Shown: positions 35,853-43,970 of the stretch, in pieces
Layout of the letters: each line of letters begins with the position of its first letter
How positions within the stretch are numbered: position 1 is the first letter of the stretch
NCBI GenBank assembly: GCA_024231855.1
Contig: JAAEQD010000141.1
Span: forward strand, 1-44,777
Reading direction: 5' to 3'
Length of the DNA: 44,777 nucleotides
Source of the DNA: Candidatus Zixiibacteriota bacterium
GTDB taxonomy: Bacteria; Zixibacteria; MSB-5A5; UBA10806; 4484-95
Made by a program: the position numbers and the translations under genes
The notes under the pieces: generated by a model
The model's database searches: none
The model's input: only the letters and a program-made list of their open reading frames with translations
What the model was told of the DNA's origin: nothing

Positions 35853-36220
35853 ACTGTTTCTCCTATTCAACACTGCGGGTAATTATCTAACTCAAGTAAT
35901 CCGTTTCACAGTCCATCAAAGATGCTTTTGCCAAAAAATTTAGGACTTCGATAACAGATATGTAATAGATAAGCCCAATTTTTACAAGTTAAATATTGGG
36001 ATGATTTTTTTATTTCCGATTGCAAAGCGCGAAAATCCCACCGCAAGCGGATTTGCTGAAAAACCTCAAATACTGTCTTTGCGACCCATGTGGGGAAGCA
36101 TTCTGGATGTTTGATCGTAATGTTAATCTCAAATCTTCACCCTTCTGACAATAGCATATATACAGATTGCCGCTCGCTCCGCTCCTCGCCTGACTTTTTC
36201 ATCAAACCCAGGCTAAAAAA

Positions 36221-36310
36221 GTCCTCTCTCGAGAGGGGATTTAGGAGCGTGTTGATATTTAACCTGCTCACACACCCCGCCCTTCGGGCACCCCTCTCAA
36301 GAGGGGAATT
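36221..36310. repeat. Palindromic intergenic repeat (GAGAGGGG/CCCCTCTC)
   Basis: CTCTCTCGAGAGGGG opens the element and ACCCCTCTCAAGAGGGG closes it, with GCGTGTTGA and CTCACACACC in between also partly complementary. This resembles a family of boilerplate repeats found in several uncultivated lineages. That recognition is by style. Confidence 0.55.
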
Positions 36311-36383
36311 CGCTTATTACGCCATGCTTCAGGATGGAAGGAACGACATCTCGCAGAGTCATAGATCTGACGCGGTTAAGTAA

Positions 36384-36414
36384 CCCACCCCGCGCTTGAG
36401 GCCGCGGGATGGGG
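36384..36414. repeat. Short G+C-rich palindrome
   Basis: CCACCCCGCG pairs with CGCGGGATGGG around CTTGAGGC. No T run follows and no gene ends here, so it is more likely a repeat than a terminator. Confidence 0.45.
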
Positions 36415-36550
36415 CACCCTGGCCTGTGCCATGTGGTGTCGTGTGGTGAAACCTTACAGCACGTGAATACGTTTATAAACGGGAGAGTAGACATAATTAT
36501 CACGGAATTTGGATAAAGTTAGGAATTTAAAATTCAGGAGGATTACAGTC

Positions 36551-37036
36551 ATGGATAAAACCGATCTGGCAATGCTTCGTCACACGCTCGCTACTTTATC
36601 TTACAGGGCGGCTAAAGCCCTCAGGACGGCGCCCGAATCTTTCGCGGATTACCTTCCCGGGGCAACCTCGAATACACCTTTACAGATATTGGCTCACATG
36701 AGCGACCTGTTCGACTGGGCCTTCACTATGATATCCAACGACGTTAAATGGCATACATCAAAGCCGAAAGATTGGCAAAGCGAATGCCAACGGTTTTTCG
36801 CGGCCCTGAAGAAGTTCGATGAGGGCCTCGAATCGGCAATCAATTTCGAGTACGGGCTGGGGCGTATGTTTCAGGGGCCTGTAGCCGATGCTTTAACGCA
36901 TACCGGACAGCTAACCATGCTGCGACGCCTGCATGGCTCGCCAATGAAAGGCGAAAACTACACCTACGCCGATATTCAAGTCGGCCGGATCAGCCTGGAG
37001 CAGACTCCCGCGAAGCCGAAGTATGAATTTGATTGA
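36551..37036 (+). CDS. DinB-like (DUF664-type) four-helix protein
   Basis: 161 residues from the ATG at 36551, preceded by AGGAGG with a 9-base spacing. The frame extends to 36509 with no site. It is all-helical. Histidines at positions expected for the DinB/YfiT metal triad are His49 (ILAHMSDLFDWA), His117 (ALTHTGQLTML) and His128 (LRRLHGSPM), though the third is one helical turn from its common place. DinB-like proteins are often thiol- or metal-dependent transferases or hydrolases with unknown substrate. No operon partner is evident. Confidence 0.6.
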   Translation: MDKTDLAMLRHTLATLSYRAAKALRTAPESFADYLPGATSNTPLQILAHMSDLFDWAFTMISNDVKWHTSKPKDWQSECQRFFAALKKFDEGLESAINFEYGLGRMFQGPVADALTHTGQLTMLRRLHGSPMKGENYTYADIQVGRISLEQTPAKPKYEFD

Positions 37037-37046
37037 GAGATTTCAG

Positions 37047-37113
37047 TAGGGTTGGAGTCTCCGACTCCTGCCTAAGTTGGCAGGTCTCGGAAAGACCTGC
37101 CCTACTTGGCTGT
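37047..37113. repeat. REP-like double hairpin (GTAGGG...CCCTAC), copy 2
   Basis: Two hairpins (GGAGTC/GACTCC, and GGCAGGTCT/AGACCTGCC) are enclosed by GTAGGG at the left and CCCTAC at the right. The second hairpin matches the element at 35408-35431. It lies in the gap between convergent genes. Confidence 0.75.
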
Positions 37114-37145
37114 CGGGTAGGAATATCCGAACAGCACATGTAATA

Positions 37146-39716
37146 TTATTTCCCATTATTAAGAATTTCAATAATTCCTGTATATCCATTAACTCTTAAT
37201 TTCCACCCATTCTTTATATTTCTAGTTATGCCTGTTACACCCACGACCGCAGGAATTCCATATTCTCTGGCTATAATAGCACAGTGATTTAAGATCCCGC
37301 CCATTTCAACAACCACACCGGCAGCAGTTCTAAAAAGTGGAGTCCAACCCGGATCAGTATTATGAGCTACCAATATCTCGCCCTCCCTTAATTCAGTGAA
37401 TTCTGACTCATTAAATATCACTCTAGCTGTACCTTCAATTATTCCTGGCGAAGCTGAAATACCAGCAATCCTTTTATTATTAGCACTTGGGGAAGTTAAA
37501 TCTATCACATTATCATTAACAATCTTAACATAGAAAGGAGGGGATTGATTCTGTTCTGTTTTCCAGCTTTTAATCCTTTGTTCTATTAAGGACACAAATT
37601 CTGTAGGTTTACGTTCATATAATAAAATGCTTCTTAATTCATTCAACTCTAAAAAGAATATGCCATCTTTAATTTCTTTTATTTCATTAAAATGATTATG
37701 GTTATTAATTGAGAGCAATAATTTACGAATTCTATAAAATACTTTATCTAAACCGAATCTTAAATCTTCTCTGAGAGCTAAGAAGCTTTTTGCCATACGC
37801 TTTACAATTGCTAGGGGAACGATGCTAAGCAGATTCTTTAAAGAAAAAAAACCATCCTTATTAGGTAGTCGTTGAGCAATACTTTGTTCACTATTTACAT
37901 TCTTTATCATAATTTCCAATAAATCTAATACTAATTCTGGTTTTTCATCCCATCGAGGATGAATGAAATCTCTATTTGGAGAGCGATACTTGAAATCCTT
38001 TAGAAATTTTCTAAATAGAACTGTAAAATCGTGATTACGAAATGTTGTATCTAATTTTCTCAACAAATCCGCTCTTTTTGAAACATTGAGGATATTTTCC
38101 TTAATTGTTTCATCACTGGCTTCACAAATCTTTAATAAACGAACCTGCAAATCAGAAGTTACGTTTTCAGGTAGATTATTGATATGATTCAGAACCCATT
38201 CTTGTTTCTTGCCGAATATTTTTACGGCTAAATGATGAAAAAACCAAGTGAAAATTGTTGCATTTCCATATCCCCATTGGTTACGTATTTGTAATTTGCT
38301 TAAGAGTATCAAAATGCGTTCTAATTCCTCTCTATAAAAGGAAAACTCATTAGATTTATATAATTCCAAATCAACATTATTTAACTCTGATTCGATACGA
38401 TCCAAATGTCTTTTTAATAGATTACGCGTAAATATTGGTATTATGGCCAAATCATTTAGAAGTAAGGGCGTATATGGTAAAATCTTTATTATATTTAGTA
38501 GTTTAAATTCTTGCTGCAATACTCTATTTTTAATAAATGGCGGAAAAACGTTTTCTATTTCCCTTACTCGTAAAAATTTAGGTATAAGATTTAATAGTTT
38601 GGCAATTGTGTGAGCGCTTAGATAACCGTACCCATTTATCACTTGTATAGATTTACCATCTGCAATATTATGGAGTCTTAGCTTTCGGAGAGTATTTTTA
38701 TAAGTATATAGATCCGAAAATTCTTCGAAAATTATTGAACTTGTAATATTGCTCATACGATCTGACCATAGATCTTCCACTATTGACCTGGCATATACAT
38801 TTTCTGTAATTTCATTTATAGAATTATCAAGATGCGAAGTAGTTATGGGCCTCACCTGCAAAATATATAATTGATTGTCTTTCGCAGCCCATTCAATATC
38901 AAGCTCATTTCCGAAATCTTTTTTAAGTTTGATTACAGTTCTAACAATGTTATCAAGATAAAAAAAGTTATTCTCGGAAATACTATTTGTAGGATTTTCT
39001 GTGAATTGAATTAAATTTCTGTTGTTTGGATCAATTTCCCACCTTGCAGGCGTCTCTTGTGCAGAAACCAGTTTTTCTCCAATCCCCTGAATTGCTTCAA
39101 TTATTATTCTCTTATCATTAAATACAGGATGCTTAGTGAAAATGACGCCAGCAAATTCAGGAAAAACCAGCTTTTGAATTATAATCGACATTTTTGGGCT
39201 TGAATATCTTAAATTGTTTTGTTTTCTATAAGCAATTGCTTGATAATTCCACCAAGAAGAGTAGCATTCAAAAACCGCATTCCATATATCCTTTGGGCAT
39301 ACGTTTAAAATCGTTTTATATTGACCCGCAAATGATGTATTTTTACTGTCTTCGCCTATAGCCGCTGAACGAACTGCATACCTAATATTACTAGAATAAT
39401 CTTCAATCGCTAGAATATGATTATTCAGTTCGTTCTTAGTATCAATTTCCTCTGATGTACTCTCCTTTAAATAATCTATAATTTTTTTCTCTATATTTAT
39501 ATCTGCCTTGTTTATTGAATCTAATAATAGCATTTCTATAATCTCGAGTTTTTTAGAATCAACAATTTCATCAAAAAAATCAACTGATAATATGATGCCA
39601 TCAGGTACATTATAGCCCTTGCGCTTCAGTTCAATTAAGCGGAGAGCTTTATCGCCAATATTTTTGAAAGCAGCATTATACTCGCCAGATATTCTAACCA
39701 TCCTCAAATTGCCCAT
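37146..39716 (-). CDS. PEP/pyruvate dikinase-type phosphotransferase, rifampicin-phosphotransferase-like architecture
   Basis: 856 residues. The N-terminal PPDK/PEPS ATP-grasp domain (~10-300) has GDKALRLIELKRKG (Lys23), AVRSAAIGED (Arg116), SFAGQYKT and IIIEAIQGIGEKLVS, ending QVRPIT. A long helical, non-conserved middle (~300-745) follows. Last is the swivelling phosphohistidine domain (~755-856) with the catalytic His811 in EMGGILNHCAIIAREYGIPAV. There is no C-terminal PEP-binding barrel. That three-part order and size match rifampicin phosphotransferase (about 865 residues), which moves the beta-phosphate of ATP to a small molecule. The middle domain that sets substrate specificity is not recognisable, so an antibiotic target should not be assumed. 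The gene is far richer in A+T than its surroundings (line 37141-37200 is 20% G+C) and looks acquired. Confidence 0.78.
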   Translation of the reverse strand: MGNLRMVRISGEYNAAFKNIGDKALRLIELKRKGYNVPDGIILSVDFFDEIVDSKKLEIIEMLLLDSINKADINIEKKIIDYLKESTSEEIDTKNELNNHILAIEDYSSNIRYAVRSAAIGEDSKNTSFAGQYKTILNVCPKDIWNAVFECYSSWWNYQAIAYRKQNNLRYSSPKMSIIIQKLVFPEFAGVIFTKHPVFNDKRIIIEAIQGIGEKLVSAQETPARWEIDPNNRNLIQFTENPTNSISENNFFYLDNIVRTVIKLKKDFGNELDIEWAAKDNQLYILQVRPITTSHLDNSINEITENVYARSIVEDLWSDRMSNITSSIIFEEFSDLYTYKNTLRKLRLHNIADGKSIQVINGYGYLSAHTIAKLLNLIPKFLRVREIENVFPPFIKNRVLQQEFKLLNIIKILPYTPLLLNDLAIIPIFTRNLLKRHLDRIESELNNVDLELYKSNEFSFYREELERILILLSKLQIRNQWGYGNATIFTWFFHHLAVKIFGKKQEWVLNHINNLPENVTSDLQVRLLKICEASDETIKENILNVSKRADLLRKLDTTFRNHDFTVLFRKFLKDFKYRSPNRDFIHPRWDEKPELVLDLLEIMIKNVNSEQSIAQRLPNKDGFFSLKNLLSIVPLAIVKRMAKSFLALREDLRFGLDKVFYRIRKLLLSINNHNHFNEIKEIKDGIFFLELNELRSILLYERKPTEFVSLIEQRIKSWKTEQNQSPPFYVKIVNDNVIDLTSPSANNKRIAGISASPGIIEGTARVIFNESEFTELREGEILVAHNTDPGWTPLFRTAAGVVVEMGGILNHCAIIAREYGIPAVVGVTGITRNIKNGWKLRVNGYTGIIEILNNGK

Positions 39717-39800
39717 AAAACAAACCTTTGCTAGTAATTAATAAACTTATAATATTATTATCAAAGAATTATAATTTAAAAATTAATCCACAGCTGGCAA

Positions 39801-40652
39801 TTAGGTGCCATCGCGATATACGGCATAGCCAATAGGGATTAATCCAACATTCTCTATTTCAAATAAATAAATTGTATGACCATATCTTGGGAACGGCAAG
39901 AATTTCACTTTCGTAGCGCCATACAAAGTATGATGGAAAATTTTACCATTTTTTGATGTGTAATTTTCGGCTAGTAATTGTATAAATTTTGGTTTGAGTA
40001 ATATCTCCTGCTTAATATAAACATCAATCAACGTTGGTTCAATATGATCATTAGGAGATTTTACTTTTTCAAAAATACTAGTAAAATAAATCTCCGGCTT
40101 TTCTGGTTGTTTAAGAACATGTTTTAGCTTTCCAATAGACTCTTCAAGATAGTAATTTTGTAAACCATCAACTTTCTTTATAATAAATGTTGTTTCCCCT
40201 TCGCTATAAATATCTTTTAGCTCTAAAGCAAAGAATTTATCTAAAGAAAGTATTTTTTGCAATTCGAGGTCCAAGTCGTCATAATATACTGCTTGATACG
40301 ATTTGAAATCTTTAATAATATCTAATTTTTCTAATTCTGAATCACTGTAAGTTTTTAATGTTTCTTGTATACCTTCATCATCGAAATACACATCCATTTT
40401 AAATTTCTTTGGGAAAAAAGATGAATAATCAATAAACAAATACATTGCTAAAAAACATAAAGCTATAAGAACTACAAGGATTCTAATAACTCCAGCACTC
40501 TTTACTGGTATTTTCAATCCAAAATGCTCAAATCCTATACTAATTTTTCCGTTTTCCTCATTCATTCTTAAGAAAAATAAGGAAACGATACATATAATGA
40601 ACATAATAAGTGGCCCATATAATTGAATTAGTATACGATAAGAACTAATCAT
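39801..40652 (-). CDS. Two-helix membrane protein of unknown function, middle gene of the A+T-rich operon
   Basis: 283 residues. Two hydrophobic helices at ~9-29 and ~55-75 are followed by a ~205-residue polar domain on the other side of the membrane, rich in Lys, Asp and Tyr. Phrases include YYDDLDLELQKIL, YLEESIGKLKHVL and FPRYGHTIYLFEIENVGLIP. I do not recognise the family. The ATG overlaps the stop of the upstream hydrolase gene by four bases, so the two are coupled, and the dikinase gene follows 84 bases later. The same strand and the same A+T bias suggest one operon. Confidence 0.7.
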   Translation of the reverse strand: MISSYRILIQLYGPLIMFIICIVSLFFLRMNEENGKISIGFEHFGLKIPVKSAGVIRILVVLIALCFLAMYLFIDYSSFFPKKFKMDVYFDDEGIQETLKTYSDSELEKLDIIKDFKSYQAVYYDDLDLELQKILSLDKFFALELKDIYSEGETTFIIKKVDGLQNYYLEESIGKLKHVLKQPEKPEIYFTSIFEKVKSPNDHIEPTLIDVYIKQEILLKPKFIQLLAENYTSKNGKIFHHTLYGATKVKFLPFPRYGHTIYLFEIENVGLIPIGYAVYRDGT

Positions 40653-41590
40653 TTTGTACCTCCTAAAAAGGCTTCCATTAATTTATATGTTTGTAAAGGC
40701 ATTTCTTCATGCGGAACATGGCCGCATTTCTTTATAATTTCTAGTTGCGATTTTGGCAATGTTTCGTGAAGTTTTTTCCCATATTTAAAGGGAATAGCTG
40801 TATCCTTCTCGCCCCATATTATCAAGGTATTGGTTTCAATTTCACTATAGGATTGTAAGATTCTTTCATAGTCTTCAGGGATAATTTGTTTTGCAGCTTG
40901 AGTAAATGAATACTTTGCGCCATTTATACTGAAGAACTTTGCATATTGTAGTATTTTTTCTTTTGTTACTTTGTTCAAATCATAAAAGATTCTTTTTAGT
41001 GTAAATTCAGCTCTATAATGGGCCGAAATTAAGTTTAATGAAATGAAATTCAGAATCGGATTCCTTAGCACATCGATAAATGACGGTATATCATCAGGAT
41101 AAGCGGCGCAATCTAATAAAATTAATTTGGTGATTATCTTTGGATTATCTAGAAATCTTAACTGCGTAAGCAAGGCTACGCCGCCCCCGTATGAATGACC
41201 AACCAAAGTAACGTTTTCAAGAGCTTTAGATTCCATGAATTTTGCAATAATCTTGGATTGTTCGTTTATTGTATATTTTTTATCATGCGGTTTTGATGAA
41301 TATCCAAAGCCCTTTAAATCTATTAAATATAATCTATATTCAGTCGCGGGAAATAGGAACTTAATATCATTCCAACTGTATAAAGAAGCACCAAATCCAT
41401 GAAGGAAAATTATGGTTTTTGCCCCTTCTCCCAATATTTCGTAGTTAATTAAAATGTTTTCAGAATACTTATAAGTGTTCTTGGGTGGGTAATCGATTAA
41501 ATTCTTGTTATTTACGGCACAATTCATAATCATAAGTACAAAAATAATTACGAATTCAATTCTAATCAATCTATAATTTCGAATTCGCAC
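40649..41590 (-). CDS. Alpha/beta-fold hydrolase with lipoprotein-like signal
   Basis: 313 residues. The N terminus (MRIRNYRLIRIEFVIIFVLM) has a basic start and hydrophobic core leading to Cys24 in IMNCAV, a weak lipobox with Asn at -1, so membrane anchoring is likely but not sure. The hydrolase core is complete: oxyanion LHGFGASLYSW, nucleophile Ser133 (GHSYGGG), acid Asp263 (WGEKDTAIP) and His291 (KCGHVPHEEMP). It is the first gene of the operon. No reaction can be predicted; ester, amide or haloalkane-type chemistry are all possible for this family. Base composition is A+T-rich. Confidence 0.78.
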   Translation of the reverse strand: MRIRNYRLIRIEFVIIFVLMIMNCAVNNKNLIDYPPKNTYKYSENILINYEILGEGAKTIIFLHGFGASLYSWNDIKFLFPATEYRLYLIDLKGFGYSSKPHDKKYTINEQSKIIAKFMESKALENVTLVGHSYGGGVALLTQLRFLDNPKIITKLILLDCAAYPDDIPSFIDVLRNPILNFISLNLISAHYRAEFTLKRIFYDLNKVTKEKILQYAKFFSINGAKYSFTQAAKQIIPEDYERILQSYSEIETNTLIIWGEKDTAIPFKYGKKLHETLPKSQLEIIKKCGHVPHEEMPLQTYKLMEAFLGGTK

Positions 41591-41761
41591 AATTTAAGCT
41601 CAACCTTCTTTGTATTTCTAATACTTTATTATAGGTTAAAGTTGTAGCATTTAATCATTTACGTTACACTGACTAAGATTACGTTTAAACCCGTTATATT
41701 AATATGTAATCGGTTGTCATCAATGTCAAGAGTAAAATAATATTTTGCAATCCTTTCCCGC

Positions 41762-41792
41762 TTGCGTTTCCGCCCCAAATACCTTATATAAT
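41762..41792 (+). promoter_or_regulatory. Candidate dnaK promoter
   Basis: TTGCGT is followed by TATATAAT, with TATAAT at 41787 (19 bases from the -35). A CCCCAAAT at 41773 resembles a heat-shock -10 in shape but has no matching -35 at the right spacing. No CIRCE inverted repeat (TTAGCACTC...) is present. Low confidence. Confidence 0.3.
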
Positions 41793-41876
41793 TCCCTGTT
41801 TCTATAAATTTATTAGTTTGAGTGTTATTTTGCCGGCTTTTCAGGCCGGCGGCAGATAATAAGGAGTTTAGATAAA

Positions 41877-43844
41877 ATGGGAAAAGTAATAGGAATTGAC
41901 CTCGGCACCACCAATTCATGCGTGGCAGTGATGGAGGCCGGGGACGCTAATGTGATCCCAAATGCCGATGGCTCAAGGACTACGCCATCAGTGGTGGCGT
42001 TCACCAAATCCGGCGAACGGCTGGTCGGCCAGACCGCTAAACGTCAGGCGATAACCAACCCCGAAAACACGATCTTCTCGATCAAGCGGTTCATGGGCCG
42101 CCGTCACGCCGAGGTGGGCTCGGAAGAGAAAATCGTGCCGTACAAGATCATATCCGGCCCCAATGATGTCGTCCGGGTAGTGGCTCACGACAAAGACTAC
42201 GCCCCGCCGGAGATTTCGGCGATGATACTTCAGTACCTGAAAAAGGCGGCCGAGGATTACCTGGGCGAGAAAGTCACCCAGGCGGTTATCACGGTGCCGG
42301 CCTATTTCAACGACAGCCAGCGTCAGGCCACCAAGGATGCCGGCGAGATCGCCGGGCTGGAAGTGCTTCGCATTATCAACGAGCCGACCGCGGCCTCGCT
42401 GTCGTACGGGCTGGAGAAGAAGAAAGACCAGAAAATCGCGGTCTACGACTTGGGCGGCGGCACCTTCGATGTCTCGATACTCGAGTTGGGCGAAGGCGTC
42501 TTCGAGGTCAAATCGACCAATGGCGATACCCATCTGGGCGGCGATGATTTCGACCAGCGGATTATCGATTATCTGGCCGATGAGTTCAAGAAAGAACAGG
42601 GTATCGATCTGCGTCAGGACAAGATGGCCCTTCAGCGGTTGAAAGAGGCCGCCGAGAAAGCCAAGTGCGAACTGTCATCCACGATGCAGACCAATATCAA
42701 CCTGCCGTTTATCACCGCCGATCAGGGCGGCCCCAAGCATCTCGATTTGACCCTGACCCGGGCCAAGTTCGAGCAGCTCTGTGATGACCTGATTCAGCGG
42801 ACAATCGAACCCTGCCGTCAAGCCATAGCCGATGCCAAATTGAGCGCCGGCGATATCCATGAGGTGGTTTTGGTTGGCGGGATGACCCGCATGCCGAAAG
42901 TGCAGGAGGTGGTCAAGGATGTATTCAGCCGCGACCCGCATAAAGGAGTCAATCCCGATGAAGTCGTGGCAATAGGCGCGGCTATCCAGGCGGGCGTTTT
43001 GGCCGGCGATGTTAAAGACGTGCTGCTTCTGGATGTTACTCCCCTGTCTCTGGGTATCGAAACCCTTGGCGCTGTTTTCACCAAGCTGATCGATCGTAAT
43101 ACGACTATCCCATCCAAGAAGACACAGGTATTCTCCACCGCCGCCGATAATCAACCGGCAGTTTCAATTCACGTGCTGCAGGGCGAGCGGGAGATGGCGA
43201 TTCATAACCGCACCCTGGGACGGTTCGACTTGGTGGGCATTCCACCGGCGCCGCGGGGTATGCCGCAAATCGAGGTGACATTCGATATCGACGCCAACGG
43301 TATCATGCACGTTTTCGCCAAGGACCTCGGCACCGGCAAAGAACAATCGATCAAGATCGAATCATCATCGGGCCTCTCCGATGCCGAAATCGATAAGATG
43401 AAAAAAGACGCCGAAGTGCATGCCGATGAAGACAAAAAGCAGAAAGAATTAATCGAGGCCAAAAACAAGGCCGATAGCACAATCTACGCCACCGAAAAAT
43501 CAGTGAAAGAACATAGCGACAAGCTCTCCGACGAGGACAAAACCAAAGTCGAACAGGCGATCGAGAAATGCCGCGAGGCCCTGAAAACCGATGATGTCGA
43601 GCAGATAAACGCGGCCACCGAGGAGATGATGACTGCCTCACATAAGCTGGCCGAGGAGATATACAAGCAAGCCACCGCCGAACAGCAAGCACAAGCCCAG
43701 CAGCAAGCCGCCGGAGCCGAAGGCGGTCCGCAAGCTGAACAACCTCCGCCCGGAGCCGAACAGCCTACTGATGACACGAAAGGCAAGGATGACGGCGCGG
43801 TCGATGCCGATTTCGAGGTGGTCGACGATAAAGAAGATAAGTAA
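41877..43844 (+). CDS. dnaK: Chaperone protein DnaK (Hsp70)
   Basis: 655 residues. The nucleotide-binding domain shows [61 protein letters not shown] and [11 protein letters not shown]. The linker [18 protein letters not shown] joins the substrate-binding domain and helical lid. The protein ends with an Ala/Gln/Pro-rich tail and [10 protein letters not shown], the bacterial form of the C-terminal motif. AAGGAG is 10 bases before the ATG. The coding DNA is G+C-rich (line 42301-42360 is 65% G+C), in sharp contrast to the operon just upstream. dnaJ and grpE are not adjacent here. Confidence 0.98.
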   Translation: MGKVIGIDLGTTNSCVAVMEAGDANVIPNADGSRTTPSVVAFTKSGERLVGQTAKRQAITNPENTIFSIKRFMGRRHAEVGSEEKIVPYKIISGPNDVVRVVAHDKDYAPPEISAMILQYLKKAAEDYLGEKVTQAVITVPAYFNDSQRQATKDAGEIAGLEVLRIINEPTAASLSYGLEKKKDQKIAVYDLGGGTFDVSILELGEGVFEVKSTNGDTHLGGDDFDQRIIDYLADEFKKEQGIDLRQDKMALQRLKEAAEKAKCELSSTMQTNINLPFITADQGGPKHLDLTLTRAKFEQLCDDLIQRTIEPCRQAIADAKLSAGDIHEVVLVGGMTRMPKVQEVVKDVFSRDPHKGVNPDEVVAIGAAIQAGVLAGDVKDVLLLDVTPLSLGIETLGAVFTKLIDRNTTIPSKKTQVFSTAADNQPAVSIHVLQGEREMAIHNRTLGRFDLVGIPPAPRGMPQIEVTFDIDANGIMHVFAKDLGTGKEQSIKIESSSGLSDAEIDKMKKDAEVHADEDKKQKELIEAKNKADSTIYATEKSVKEHSDKLSDEDKTKVEQAIEKCREALKTDDVEQINAATEEMMTASHKLAEEIYKQATAEQQAQAQQQAAGAEGGPQAEQPPPGAEQPTDDTKGKDDGAVDADFEVVDDKEDK

Positions 43845-43873
43845 ATAAATAATATCAAATAGTAGTGGATGTT

Positions 43874-43910
43874 AAGCCGGGTTGCTATGTATTGTGACCT
43901 GGCTTTTTAT
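43874..43910 (+). terminator. Rho-independent terminator after dnaK
   Basis: AAGCCGGGT pairs with ACCTGGCTT (one G-T pair) around a 14-base loop and runs into TTTTTA. It lies 30 bases past the dnaK stop. Confidence 0.8.
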
Positions 43911-43970
43911 TTTATCGGATTATTGTCTTACCGGCGCAATCTGGTTTCGCGGCAATCAACTTTTACTTCT

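Larger units (their letters stand above)
35853..36550. other. Gene-free stretch with copied upstream region and palindromic repeats
   Basis: About 700 bases. The first ~190 carry the upstream region shared with the other STAS-like gene. The rest holds two palindrome-rich blocks (36221-36310 and 36384-36414), a pattern typical of repetitive intergenic DNA. I found no open reading frame with coding character. Confidence 0.5.

Noticed and set aside
41600..41876. CIRCE heat-shock operator upstream of dnaK
   Set aside because: No TTAGCACTC-N9-GAGTGCTAA-type inverted repeat is present. GCCGGC/GCCGGC just before the gene is a plain hairpin.
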